From: Paenibacillus sabinae T27
GTDB taxonomy: Bacteria > Bacillota > Bacilli > Paenibacillales > Paenibacillaceae
Direction: 5' to 3'
Assembly (NCBI RefSeq): GCF_000612505.1
Contig: NZ_CP004078.1
Span: forward strand, 4,577,925 to 4,641,924
Length of the DNA stretch: 64,000 nt
Shown here: piece by piece, positions 1 through 7,823 of the stretch
Layout of the letters: each line of letters begins with the position of its first letter
How positions within the stretch are numbered: position 1 is the first letter of the stretch
Position numbers and translations under genes: made by a program
Notes under the pieces: generated by a model
What the model was told of the DNA's origin: nothing
The model's database searches: none
Seen by the model: only the letters and a program-made list of their open reading frames with translations

Positions 1-1068
1 CGAGCTGTCGGCGTGAGTCAAACTTAAAGCAGCCACTTGTCCGCCCAGCTCTTCCACGAGTTCGGCTACTCCGAATGCTTGCTCTGGAGGAAGATCGATA
101 AAGACGGAGGCACCGTCCAGCCGGTGCCACTCCAAGGCTGTAACCGCCGCAGCTTTAGCCTCTTCGATATAAGTGCGGGCCTGTTCGGCAGAGTCGGCGG
201 CACCTGCGGATCTGGCGGCGGCCAGCAGCCACCGCTCCGTTCCGGCAAGGCCAATCGGAGCCGTTTCCTCCAGGTGAACGATCCCGTGGGCCTCTTCCAG
301 CCATTCCAGCAGGAAACGGGAATCGTCCTTATCTATGGCTATGGAGGCGAAGGCGTTCAGCGATTGCTGCAGCGCTGCAATCGTTAGACTCCCAGACAGG
401 TTGTTATACGAAATCCCCGCTCCGTCCAAGTCTCGGATAATATGACTTGTCTTCGTTCCCGCTGTGCCGATCAGGTTAACGGCCGGAAGAGGGAGCGCAT
501 CGGGATCTTTTTTCAATACGTACTTGGCCAGCGCATGGAACACCAAATCATACCCGTACACGGCCGTTTTGGAGCGGAAGCCCGCGGCATATACCGGGAC
601 TACCGGAATGCCATACTGATCCTCCTTCTCCGTCGCGGCAGACTGGATATCGTCATTGTTAATGGCTACGACCGGCGTTGCCAGGATGAAAATGATCTCG
701 GGACGCCAGGTCCGGTACGCCCGATCGACCGCTTCCCTAAGCTTGTCGTCTGCCCCCAGAATTGAGTCGTTCTCTTCAATGTTTGTAATCAGCCAGGGGC
801 TGCCTCCAGCCCTGAGCTCATCTTCAAGCTTGATCGCGCCGCACCCCGGCGGACTGTGAATAATGGTGACGCTGCCGCGAATGCGGCCAAGAAGCCGGAT
901 TGCGCCTATCACCTCGTCGTCTCCTGTTTCCGAATAGGTGCGGATTCGTTGTCTCGTCTCTTCCTTCTCCAGTTCATCCGCCAAAGCGGCGCTGTCGCCG
1001 TAGAAAGCGGTAAGCACCCCTCTGCGTTTTTCCCTCGTCCGGGGAAGCCGTTGTCTGATTTCGTTCAT
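1..1068 (-). CDS. Nitrogenase component-1-like protein (NifD/NifK superfamily), partial
   Basis: The reading frame opens at ATG 1068 behind GAGGAG and stays open for 356 codons to the window edge, so the C-terminus is missing. Motifs of the NifD/NifK/NifE/BchN superfamily are visible: HSPPGCG near residue 77, then ITNIEENDSILGADDKL, where nitrogenase subunits carry a T-x-x-x-E-x-D-x-x-x-GG-x-x-K-L stretch, then a strand ending in NNDDI that matches the IGDD(I/V) region. The cysteine normally just before IGDD is absent; residue 77-80 is the only cysteine in the visible part. It starts 12 nt after the stop of the NifH-like gene, so the two are probably translated from one mRNA and act as reductase plus catalytic component. 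The substrate is unknown. It is not a canonical nitrogenase subunit. Confidence 0.8.
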   Translation of the reverse strand, partial: MNEIRQRLPRTREKRRGVLTAFYGDSAALADELEKEETRQRIRTYSETGDDEVIGAIRLLGRIRGSVTIIHSPPGCGAIKLEDELRAGGSPWLITNIEENDSILGADDKLREAVDRAYRTWRPEIIFILATPVVAINNDDIQSAATEKEDQYGIPVVPVYAAGFRSKTAVYGYDLVFHALAKYVLKKDPDALPLPAVNLIGTAGTKTSHIIRDLDGAGISYNNLSGSLTIAALQQSLNAFASIAIDKDDSRFLLEWLEEAHGIVHLEETAPIGLAGTERWLLAAARSAGAADSAEQARTYIEEAKAAAVTALEWHRLDGASVFIDLPPEQAFGVAELVEELGGQVAALSLTHADSS

Positions 1069-1079
1069 GGTTCGTCTCC

Positions 1080-1946
1080 TCAGCGCCCAGCGGCAGAGAA
1101 GGAAGCCGCCTCCTGATTGATGGCATCTCCCCAGCTTCTGGCCCAGTCACGAAGATCGGTGACATTCAGCGGGCTTGGAACGGACAAGTTCTCATTCTCC
1201 GCCACATACGCGGCCAGCTTCCGGTAAACATCGGCTTGTTCGGAGCCGGGATTCGCTTCGATCACGGTTTTGCCGTACAGCTCGCTCTGGGCGACTACCG
1301 GCGAACGGGGAACGAAGCCTGCAACCGATGCGCCCGTCCGGCTCGCGAAATCCGTAATTAGCGACTCGGGATACCCGGGCAAAATACTGTTCCCGATAAT
1401 GCCGCCGAGCCTTGCTCCTCCGGATGGAGCGTATTTGCCGATCGCCTTGAACAGATTATTGGCGGCGTAGATCGCCATGAAGTCCGAGGAGCTGACGACA
1501 TAAGCTCTGTCGGTAATGCCATCGCGGATCGGTACGGCGAAGCCGCCGCATACCACGTCTCCCAAGACATCGTACAGCACATAATCAGCCTCGTATTCCT
1601 CAAAGACATTCAGCTCCTGCAGCAGGCCCACGGCTGCGTTGATGCCGCGCCCTGCGCAGCCGACGCCCGGAACCGGACCGCCCGCCTCAATGCAGAGCAC
1701 GCCCTTGAAGCCAACCGCGGACACGTCCTGCAGCTTCACATTGGCGCTGTCTCGCAGGCTGTCGATTACCGTAGGCAGATAGTCGCCGCCTCTCAGCGTA
1801 TTGGTGGAATCGCTCTTGGGATCGCATCCGATCTGGATTACCCGGTGACCCGCTTCCGCGAGAGCGGCACTGATGTTGGATGTGGTCGTCGATTTTCCAA
1901 TGCCGCCCTTCCCGTAGATTGCAATATGCTTGGTCCTTTTAGCCAT
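1080..1946 (-). CDS. NifH-like iron protein (nitrogenase-type reductase)
   Basis: A 288-residue homodimeric-type Fe protein that would use ATP hydrolysis to pass electrons from a [4Fe-4S] cluster to a component-1 partner. Visible NifH hallmarks are the P-loop [11 protein letters not shown] (residues 13-23), switch GCDPKSDST, the first cluster cysteine in PGVGCAGRG and the second in [17 protein letters not shown]. Length matches NifH/BchL/CfbC. The sequence is closer to NifH than to ParA/MinD because both bridging cysteines are present. It follows metK by 65 nt and is preceded by GGAGG, and the downstream partner is the component-1-like gene. No nifB, nifEN or molybdenum genes are visible, so nitrogen fixation is not implied. 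Related linked sets reduce sulfur compounds or tetrapyrroles; which applies here is open. Confidence 0.9.
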   Translation of the reverse strand: MAKRTKHIAIYGKGGIGKSTTTSNISAALAEAGHRVIQIGCDPKSDSTNTLRGGDYLPTVIDSLRDSANVKLQDVSAVGFKGVLCIEAGGPVPGVGCAGRGINAAVGLLQELNVFEEYEADYVLYDVLGDVVCGGFAVPIRDGITDRAYVVSSSDFMAIYAANNLFKAIGKYAPSGGARLGGIIGNSILPGYPESLITDFASRTGASVAGFVPRSPVVAQSELYGKTVIEANPGSEQADVYRKLAAYVAENENLSVPSPLNVTDLRDWARSWGDAINQEAASFSAAGR

Positions 1947-2011
1947 TTTTTTATCCTCCTGTCTGCATATCCTCTTGTCTGCCGGCTGCTGCTCCGGCTT
2001 CAGATCTGTGA

Positions 2012-3226
2012 TTATTTCGCGGAAGAGGTTTCCACTGCCTGAACCGTCAATTTCGCGGCTGCGGCTTTCAATGTCTCCGCTTTATCCGTACGCTCCCACG
2101 GCAAATTCAGATCGCTTCTTCCAAAATGTCCATAAGCCGCCGTCTTTCTGTAGATCGGCCGTTTGAGATCAAGCGCCTTGATAATGGCACCCGGTCTCAG
2201 ATCGAACGTATCCTTCACGATTTCCGAGATCCGGTCGTCGGATATGATTCCGGTGCCGAAGCTGTTCACCGTTACGGATACCGGGCTGGCCACGCCGATG
2301 GCGTAGGCGAGCTGAATTTCCGCTCTGCGGGCCAGACCGGCCGCCACGATATTTTTGGCTACATAACGGGCGGCGTAAGCTGCGCTCCGGTCCACCTTCG
2401 TCGGGTCCTTTCCGCTGAACGCGCCCCCGCCATGCCGGGCGTAGCCGCCGTAAGTGTCGACGATGATCTTTCTGCCGGTCAGTCCGGCGTCGCCGTTTGG
2501 CCCGCCGACAACGAAACGTCCCGTCGGATTAATATAATATTTGGTATTCTCGTCCAGCAGATTTTCCGGAACCGTAGGCTCCACCACATGCTGAACAATA
2601 TCCTTCCAAATCTGATCCAGTCCGATTTCCGGGGCATGCTGCGTCGAGACGACAATGGTATCCACCCGGACGGCCCGGTCATCTTCATATTCAACCGTTA
2701 CCTGCGTCTTGCCGTCCGGCCGCAGATAAGGCAGCAATCCGCTCTTTCTCGCTTCCGTCAGCTTTCTGGCCAGGCGATGGGCAAGGGAAATCGGCAGCGG
2801 GAACAGCTCCGGCGTCTCATCCGTGGCATAGCCGAACATCAGCCCCTGATCGCCCGCTCCGATCTCGCCGCCATTCTCGATCTCTCTGGTTTCCAGCGCG
2901 TTGTCCACGCCTCTGGCAATATCGGCCGATTGTTCGTCGAGTGAGCTGATAATACCGCAGGAGTTGCCGTCAAAGCCGAGGTCGGAATGGTTGTAGCCGA
3001 TCTGCACGATCGTTTCGCGGGCGATCGCGGGAATATTGACATTCGCCGAGGTCGAGATTTCACCGGCAATGAGGACGAGCCCCGTAGTCACCGCCACCTC
3101 GCAGGCCACTCTCCCGTCTGGATCCTGCTCTAAGATCGAGTCCAGTACGGCGTCCGATATTTGGTCGCAAATTTTATCCGGATGCCCTTCCGTGACGGAC
3201 TCCGATGTAAACAGGTACTTTGTCAT
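2012..3226 (-). CDS. metK: S-adenosylmethionine synthetase
   Basis: Cytosolic enzyme that makes S-adenosylmethionine from methionine and ATP. The 404-residue protein has the MetK signatures: the N-terminal [20 protein letters not shown], the [12 protein letters not shown] loop and the [19 protein letters not shown] phosphate-binding motif. Length is normal for the family. The start is ATG 3226 with AAGAGG upstream. The nitrogenase-like pair lies directly downstream on the same strand with no terminator that I can see between them. This coupling of SAM synthesis to a nitrogenase-type reductase is the main point of interest. The leader is structured but does not show the SAM-I riboswitch signature common upstream of metK in Bacillota. 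Confidence 0.97.
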   Translation of the reverse strand: MTKYLFTSESVTEGHPDKICDQISDAVLDSILEQDPDGRVACEVAVTTGLVLIAGEISTSANVNIPAIARETIVQIGYNHSDLGFDGNSCGIISSLDEQSADIARGVDNALETREIENGGEIGAGDQGLMFGYATDETPELFPLPISLAHRLARKLTEARKSGLLPYLRPDGKTQVTVEYEDDRAVRVDTIVVSTQHAPEIGLDQIWKDIVQHVVEPTVPENLLDENTKYYINPTGRFVVGGPNGDAGLTGRKIIVDTYGGYARHGGGAFSGKDPTKVDRSAAYAARYVAKNIVAAGLARRAEIQLAYAIGVASPVSVTVNSFGTGIISDDRISEIVKDTFDLRPGAIIKALDLKRPIYRKTAAYGHFGRSDLNLPWERTDKAETLKAAAAKLTVQAVETSSAK

Positions 3227-3295
3227 TGCTTTTACCTCTTTTCATTGTGATATTATTCACACTTATCAACAGCAGGCAGCAGACTCACTCTAAAC

Positions 3296-3377
3296 CCGGA
3301 GCAAACAAAGAAAGGCTCTGAAGATGACAGCAGCAGTACCCAAAAAGAGCACAGCGCCGTTCTGCAGAGCCTCCGGT
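3296..3377 (-). promoter_or_regulatory. Structured 5' leader of metK
   Basis: In the metK leader two helices can be drawn by eye. CCGGAG at 3372-3377 pairs with CTCCGG at 3296-3301. Directly inside it GCTCTG (3366-3371) pairs with CAGAGC (3315-3320). A 13-nt pyrimidine-rich bulge lies on one side and an apical part of about 45 nt is unresolved. There is no T-run after the outer helix, so it is not a simple terminator. No S-box or other riboswitch consensus was recognised. Covariation is needed to show that it is a real RNA element. Confidence 0.45.
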
Positions 3378-3393
3378 GATCCGGTCAACTTTT

Positions 3394-3412
3394 CCTACTA
3401 AGTTTATAGGAT
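3394..3412. promoter_or_regulatory. Dyad operator overlapping the metK transcription start
   Basis: Read on the metK strand, TCCTATAAACTTAGTAGGA is a 19-nt interrupted dyad (TCCTA..AA-C-TT..TAGGA). It lies about 9 nt after the -10 box, where a bound repressor would block transcription. The shape resembles the boxes seen upstream of sulfur-assimilation genes controlled by CymR-type Rrf2 regulators in Bacilli; that match is from memory, not from a search. Confidence 0.5.
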
Positions 3413-3421
3413 TAATACATA

Positions 3422-3450
3422 TATTAAATGTGCCCGGGAAAGTTTGTCAA
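3422..3450 (-). promoter_or_regulatory. Sigma-A promoter of the metK operon
   Basis: On the minus strand TTGACA (3445-3450) is separated by 17 nt from TTAATA (3422-3427). Transcription would start near 3415, giving a leader of about 190 nt before metK. Confidence 0.6.
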
Positions 3451-3581
3451 TAAGATAATTTACACAATTTGCGCTGCTTTCGGGTTGCCCAGAACCCAAA
3501 ATAAGCCCTCCCCTGTCAACCAGGGAAAGGCCTGTTGCAGCCGGAAACCGGCATGTCCTCCATACTTTCTTCACTGTTCAT

Positions 3582-4517
3582 TTATCCGCCCAATCGCTTT
3601 ATCAAGCTCGCCTGGTAGCGTTCGATCCGCTCCGTCACGATCCGGCTGGTCAAATCGGTTATCCCAAACGCCGCCCAACCCCCGTACACCTGCGGAGGGC
3701 CTTCTCCCAGACCGTCGAACAGGGACAGCAGATCCCAGTAAGGATGATAGCTGAACGTGTCTCCCGCATAATCAAGATATGCCTGCAAAAAAGCGTCCGC
3801 CGCCTCCACGCCATACAGCTGCGCCAAATTCAGCCGGCAGTGCCCCACATCGGCTCCCGCCGGTCCCAGGCATGCGTTCGGCCAGTCTACGATCCCGCTG
3901 ACGGTGTCTCCCTGCCACAGCACGTTGGCCGGATGGTAATCGCGGTGGATAAAACGCGGCTCATACTCCGGCCGGTTATTCTTGACGAAGCTCACCGCTT
4001 CGGCCCAGCCATCCCGGCGCCCGGTCCAGGCGGGCGGCTTCAGAGCATCGATATCGGTATATGAGAAATACGTCCAGGGAAAATCGCCGGCCGGAACGGC
4101 ATGCACCTCCGCCAGCGCTTTCGCCAGTCCCTCCAGCCAGCTCTGCATATCCAGCGGCTTCAGAATGACTTCTCCGGGCAGCATCGTCATGAGCACGGCC
4201 GGAAGACCGCAAGCGCCGCCGTCCAGATCCGCGCCCAGCAGCTTTGGTGAAGGCACCCGGCCCAGACCGGACCGGGCAAGCGCATCCGATTCATGGGCGG
4301 CCAAACAGGGCTCCTGGCTCAGCCATTGCTCATTGTCGTACAAGCGAATTACCGCATCCTGCGATTGCGCGCCGTTCTCTAACCGCACCTGATATAAAGC
4401 GGAAGACGTGCTGCCCGGAAGAAGCCGGATTTCCCTAACGCCGACGGGCCGGCTCCCCACTCCCGCGATCCATTCCAGCGCCCGCTCCGGCAGGCGACCC
4501 GAGTATCCATTGTGCAT
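3582..4517 (-). CDS. Aminoglycoside phosphotransferase (APH)-family kinase
   Basis: Cytosolic small-molecule kinase fold. The Brenner motif HRDYHPANVLW and the metal-binding GIVDWPNACLGP that follows are intact, and an N-lobe ATP site precedes them. The protein has 311 residues from ATG 4517, which is chosen because GGGGAGA stands 6 nt upstream; an earlier in-frame ATG at 4559 has no ribosome site. The substrate cannot be told from sequence. APH-family proteins phosphorylate aminoglycosides, but many act on choline, homoserine, methylthioribose or sugars, so resistance should not be assumed. It is a single gene. Confidence 0.8.
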   Translation of the reverse strand: MHNGYSGRLPERALEWIAGVGSRPVGVREIRLLPGSTSSALYQVRLENGAQSQDAVIRLYDNEQWLSQEPCLAAHESDALARSGLGRVPSPKLLGADLDGGACGLPAVLMTMLPGEVILKPLDMQSWLEGLAKALAEVHAVPAGDFPWTYFSYTDIDALKPPAWTGRRDGWAEAVSFVKNNRPEYEPRFIHRDYHPANVLWQGDTVSGIVDWPNACLGPAGADVGHCRLNLAQLYGVEAADAFLQAYLDYAGDTFSYHPYWDLLSLFDGLGEGPPQVYGGWAAFGITDLTSRIVTERIERYQASLIKRLGG

Positions 4518-4713
4518 GGTTATCTCCCCTGTTCTTATGGAGAATCGAATGGAATCCAAACTATACAGGCCGTAAAAGATTAACCTCGTTAAAGCTTTAT
4601 TCCGTTAGTAGCCCAAAAGAAAACCACTCCCGGCAATGAAACTGCCGCCGCAGATGCAGTACGGATGGTAAGACGCCGGAGCGCTAGCCTTCTTCGAATA
4701 CCGATACTCAAAT

Positions 4714-5577
4714 CTACTCCAGCCGGTTCTCCAGCGTGCCCAATCCCTCGATGCTAACCGTCAGCTCATCCCCGGAACGCAGCCACGTCTGATCTGCCTT
4801 CGGCTTCCCGAGAATCACGCCTTCCGGCGTGCCGGTGAAGATCAGATCCCCCGGTTCCAGCGTCATATATTCCGAAATATAGCTGATCAGCTCCGCGCAG
4901 CCGAAGATCATGTCCCGCGTATTCGCAGACTGGCGCAGCTCTCCGTTCACCCGGCACTCGATGTCCAGGCTGCCGGGATCGACTTCATCGGCCGTAACAA
5001 CGGAAGGACCGACCGGAGCAAACCCGTCCAGCGATTTGCCAAGCAGCCACTGGCCTGTGCGGAACTGCAACTCTCTCGCGGTCAGATCATTGCCGATCGC
5101 ATAGCCGAACACGCAGGAAAGCGCCTCCTCCTTCGTCACCCCGGACGTCCGCTTTCCGATGACCAGCACAAGCTCCGCTTCGTAGTCGATCTGCGACGCG
5201 CCGCGCGGCAGGGCAATCGTCTCCCGGTGGGCGGCCAGACTGTTATTGAATTTGCTGAACAGCACCGGAAACGAGGGTGTATCCAGCCCCGACTCCTCCG
5301 CATGGCTTCGGTAGTTTAATCCGACGCAAATGATTTTTTGGGGACGCGTAACGCAAGGCGCATACACAATTTCCTCTTCCTTCAGCCACACCGAATTGCC
5401 GCGAACAAGATCCTGAAGCAGAGGAACGACCGCCTCGCTGTCCCTAATCACATCTTCCATTAGAACGGGAGCCTCAAGCCCGCTGCCGCGGGCCGTTAAT
5501 TCCACATCCATAATGCCTTGTTCTGTCTTCACACCAAGTTTTACCTGTCCGTCCTTGATAAATTGAAGCAGCTTCAT
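4714..5577 (-). CDS. Fumarylacetoacetate hydrolase family protein
   Basis: A 287-residue cytosolic enzyme of the FAH superfamily, which cleaves or tautomerises C-C bonds in oxo-diacids using a divalent metal. Visible family features are VGLNYRSHAEESG, the metal-binding E-x-E stretch IDYEAELVLVIGKR, the conserved GYAIGNDLTARELQ and the C-terminal GDLIFTGTPEGV. An N-terminal domain of about 70 residues precedes the catalytic domain, as in the short bacterial members. It lies 18 nt downstream of a HAD phosphatase on the same strand and is probably co-transcribed with it. The exact substrate is unknown. Confidence 0.88.
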   Translation of the reverse strand: MKLLQFIKDGQVKLGVKTEQGIMDVELTARGSGLEAPVLMEDVIRDSEAVVPLLQDLVRGNSVWLKEEEIVYAPCVTRPQKIICVGLNYRSHAEESGLDTPSFPVLFSKFNNSLAAHRETIALPRGASQIDYEAELVLVIGKRTSGVTKEEALSCVFGYAIGNDLTARELQFRTGQWLLGKSLDGFAPVGPSVVTADEVDPGSLDIECRVNGELRQSANTRDMIFGCAELISYISEYMTLEPGDLIFTGTPEGVILGKPKADQTWLRSGDELTVSIEGLGTLENRLE

Positions 5578-5595
5578 AGCTAACCCCTCCCCCTG

Positions 5596-6369
5596 TTAAA
5601 TCAAACCGGCTTTGACCAGTCCGTTATAAATGCCGCCTTCGTCTACATGGTCGGTCACGTAATCGGCATAGGGGATCAGTTCTTCATGCGAGTTCCCCAT
5701 GGCGATGCCCAGCCCGGCTGACTCCAGCATCTCCTTATCGTTCAAGCCGTCGCCAAACGCAACCGACTCCTCGCGGCTGATGCCCAGCGTGTCCAGCATC
5801 GCCTCGATCCCCTTCGCCTTGGAGCTTCCCGGCGGAAGCACGTCCATAGCGAGAGGATGCCAGCGAATCAGCCGAAGACGGGACAGCAGCTCTTCATATA
5901 AGGCTTCCTCATGGCTCTCGCAGTGGAGGAACATCTGGTAAATCTCGTTGCTTTTCCAGAAGCCGGGGTCAAAGCCCGGATGCTCCACTTTAAGCGTATT
6001 CACGGATTCGGTTATGTACGGGTGGTTCTCGCTGTCCGCGTAATAGGTATGCTCGCCCTGGAACACCAGCGAATGCTTATGCCGGCCCGCCAGGTCAATC
6101 AGCGCCTGGATCGTTTCCTTGGCCAAAGGCTGCTTGTGCAAGGTCTTGCCTTTATACACGACATAGGCCCCGTTCAGGCATACATAGGAGTCAATACCCA
6201 GCTTGTTTAGCAAAGGCTTGATAAAATAAGGCGCGCGCCCCGTGGCGATAACCGGCTCCACACCGTTTTCCTTTAGCCTGGAAACGGCCTCAAGCGTATC
6301 CGCCGGAATCTCCTTCTCCTCGTTCACCAACGTTCCGTCGATATCGAAAAATACAATTTTATAGGCCAT
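5596..6369 (-). CDS. Cof-type HAD-IIB hydrolase
   Basis: A 257-residue cytosolic phosphatase of the Cof subfamily. Motif I is FFDIDGTLV with the nucleophile Asp at residue 9. Motif II is the Thr in VIATGRAP. Motif III is the Lys of SSKAKGIE. Motif IV is FGDGLNDKEML. The region between motifs II and III forms the large cap of class IIB. These enzymes dephosphorylate sugar phosphates, FMN or pyridoxal phosphate; the substrate is not decided by sequence. It is divergent from the flavin oxidoreductase at 6556 and upstream of the FAH-family gene. Confidence 0.9.
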   Translation of the reverse strand: MAYKIVFFDIDGTLVNEEKEIPADTLEAVSRLKENGVEPVIATGRAPYFIKPLLNKLGIDSYVCLNGAYVVYKGKTLHKQPLAKETIQALIDLAGRHKHSLVFQGEHTYYADSENHPYITESVNTLKVEHPGFDPGFWKSNEIYQMFLHCESHEEALYEELLSRLRLIRWHPLAMDVLPPGSSKAKGIEAMLDTLGISREESVAFGDGLNDKEMLESAGLGIAMGNSHEELIPYADYVTDHVDEGGIYNGLVKAGLI

Positions 6370-6555
6370 CTGCTCCTGCTCCCATCCATTCGCCGTTACT
6401 TCTATTTCCGGCGTTTTTTTCTCCGCTTCTTTCGCCTCCTAAACTTATCACGATTTATTTGCGGCGGGCAAGAAACTTGCGGCGCCCCGCCCGGAAACTG
6501 GTATAATAATCAAAACCATTCATGTTCACAGACCCGGAAAAAGGAGCTTTTTTTC

Positions 6556-7650
6556 ATGACCAATCCCAACCATGAACCGGTGCTGCCCGAAAGCAGCTTT
6601 GAATTCGGGGTGTATACGCTCGGAGATATCGTCGCCGATCCCGTATCGGGACAAACCGTAAGCCAGCACCGCCGCCTTCAGGATATTGTAGCCGCCGCCA
6701 AGCTGGCGGACGAGGCCGGACTCGACGTGTTCGGCGTAGGGGAGCATCACCGGCTGGATTTTGCCGTCTCCTCGGTCCCCGTCGTGCTTGCCGCAATTTC
6801 GCAGGTAACGAGCCGGATCAAGCTGTCCAGCACAACCATGGTCCTCGGCACCCTCGATCCGGTGCGGCTGTTCGAGGATTTCGCCACCCTGGACCTGCTG
6901 TCGGACGGGCGCGCCGAAATTATGGCCGGACGCGGTGCATTTACCGAATCCTTTCCTCTATTCGGCTATGACCTGAACGACTATCAGCAGCTGTTCGCGG
7001 AGAACCTCAATCTCCTTCAGCAGCTTGGCGACCAGGAGATCGCGAACTGGAAGGGCACCTTCCGCCCGCCGCTGAAGGACGCCGAAATTTCGCCCCGTCC
7101 CCTGCAGGCGAAGCTTCCGCTCTGGATCGGCGTCGGCGGCACGCCGGCCAGTGCGGAAAGAGCCGGACAGCTTGGATCCGGTATGGCGATCGCCATCCTT
7201 TCCGGCAGCCCGGAGCGGTTCCGGCATCTGGCTGACCTGTACCGCCAGGCGGGAGCCGCAGCCGGCCATCCGCAGAAGAATCTCAAGGTAGCCGTCACCA
7301 GTCACGGATATGTCGCCAAGACCTCGGGGCAGGCGCTTGACGATTTTTACCCATATTATCTCAACTATCTGAACGGCTTCATGGCCCGGCCCGGAAAGGA
7401 GTTCCGGTTCACACGCGAGGATTTCGAAGTGTACACGCGGCCTGATGAAGCGCTGGCAGTTGGAAGTCCGCAGCAGATCATCGAGAAAATTCTTTACCAG
7501 CATGAGCTGTTCGGACATACCCGCTTTATGGCCCAAATGGATGTCGGCGGCATGCCATTTTCCAAAGTCGCCTCCGCCATCGAGCTCCTTGCGTCGGAAG
7601 TCGCGCCTGTTGTCCGCCGGGAAATCGCCCGCAAGAACGGTACATCCTGA
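6556..7650 (+). CDS. LLM-class flavin-dependent oxidoreductase
   Basis: A bacterial-luciferase-like monooxygenase of 364 residues. The family blocks are the N-terminal FEFGVYTLGDIV, GVGEHH in place of the usual E-H-H, KLSSTTMVLGTLDPVRLFEDFATLDLLSDGRAE and the FMN-phosphate loop GVGGTPASAERAGQLGSG. Start ATG 6556 follows AAGGAG. Such enzymes use reduced flavin from a separate reductase; the substrate is unknown. It stands alone between a divergent HAD gene and a downstream amidase gene with its own start. Confidence 0.9.
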   Translation: MTNPNHEPVLPESSFEFGVYTLGDIVADPVSGQTVSQHRRLQDIVAAAKLADEAGLDVFGVGEHHRLDFAVSSVPVVLAAISQVTSRIKLSSTTMVLGTLDPVRLFEDFATLDLLSDGRAEIMAGRGAFTESFPLFGYDLNDYQQLFAENLNLLQQLGDQEIANWKGTFRPPLKDAEISPRPLQAKLPLWIGVGGTPASAERAGQLGSGMAIAILSGSPERFRHLADLYRQAGAAAGHPQKNLKVAVTSHGYVAKTSGQALDDFYPYYLNYLNGFMARPGKEFRFTREDFEVYTRPDEALAVGSPQQIIEKILYQHELFGHTRFMAQMDVGGMPFSKVASAIELLASEVAPVVRREIARKNGTS

Positions 7651-7823
7651 TTCCCGTCCCACACTTAACGACTGGCTCTCCCGGCGGCAGGATTTCGGCT
7701 GATCCCTTAGGCCCGCTTCTTTAAGACGCTGGCATCAATTTGGCGAACTTTGGGTTTTCTTTTGCCCCGGGACGGGTAAAGGGTAAAGATCAACAGGAAC
7801 TTCATCATAAAGCGAGGCTAAAT

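Noticed and set aside
1..1946. Nitrogen fixation genes
   Set aside because: The NifH-like protein is convincing, but the partner lacks the P-cluster cysteines and no nifB, nifEN or molybdate genes are in view.
2126..2944. 272-codon open frame on the plus strand
   Set aside because: It is antisense to metK, has no ribosome site and gives a low-quality protein sequence.
3227..3420. SAM-I (S-box) riboswitch upstream of metK
   Set aside because: The leader has helices, but none of the S-box core sequences could be found by eye on the metK strand.
6958..7662. 234-codon open frame on the minus strand
   Set aside because: Antisense to the LLM oxidoreductase gene.
7651..7823. c-di-AMP riboswitch upstream of the amidase
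   Set aside because: Amidase genes often carry it, but the conserved ydaO core could not be found.
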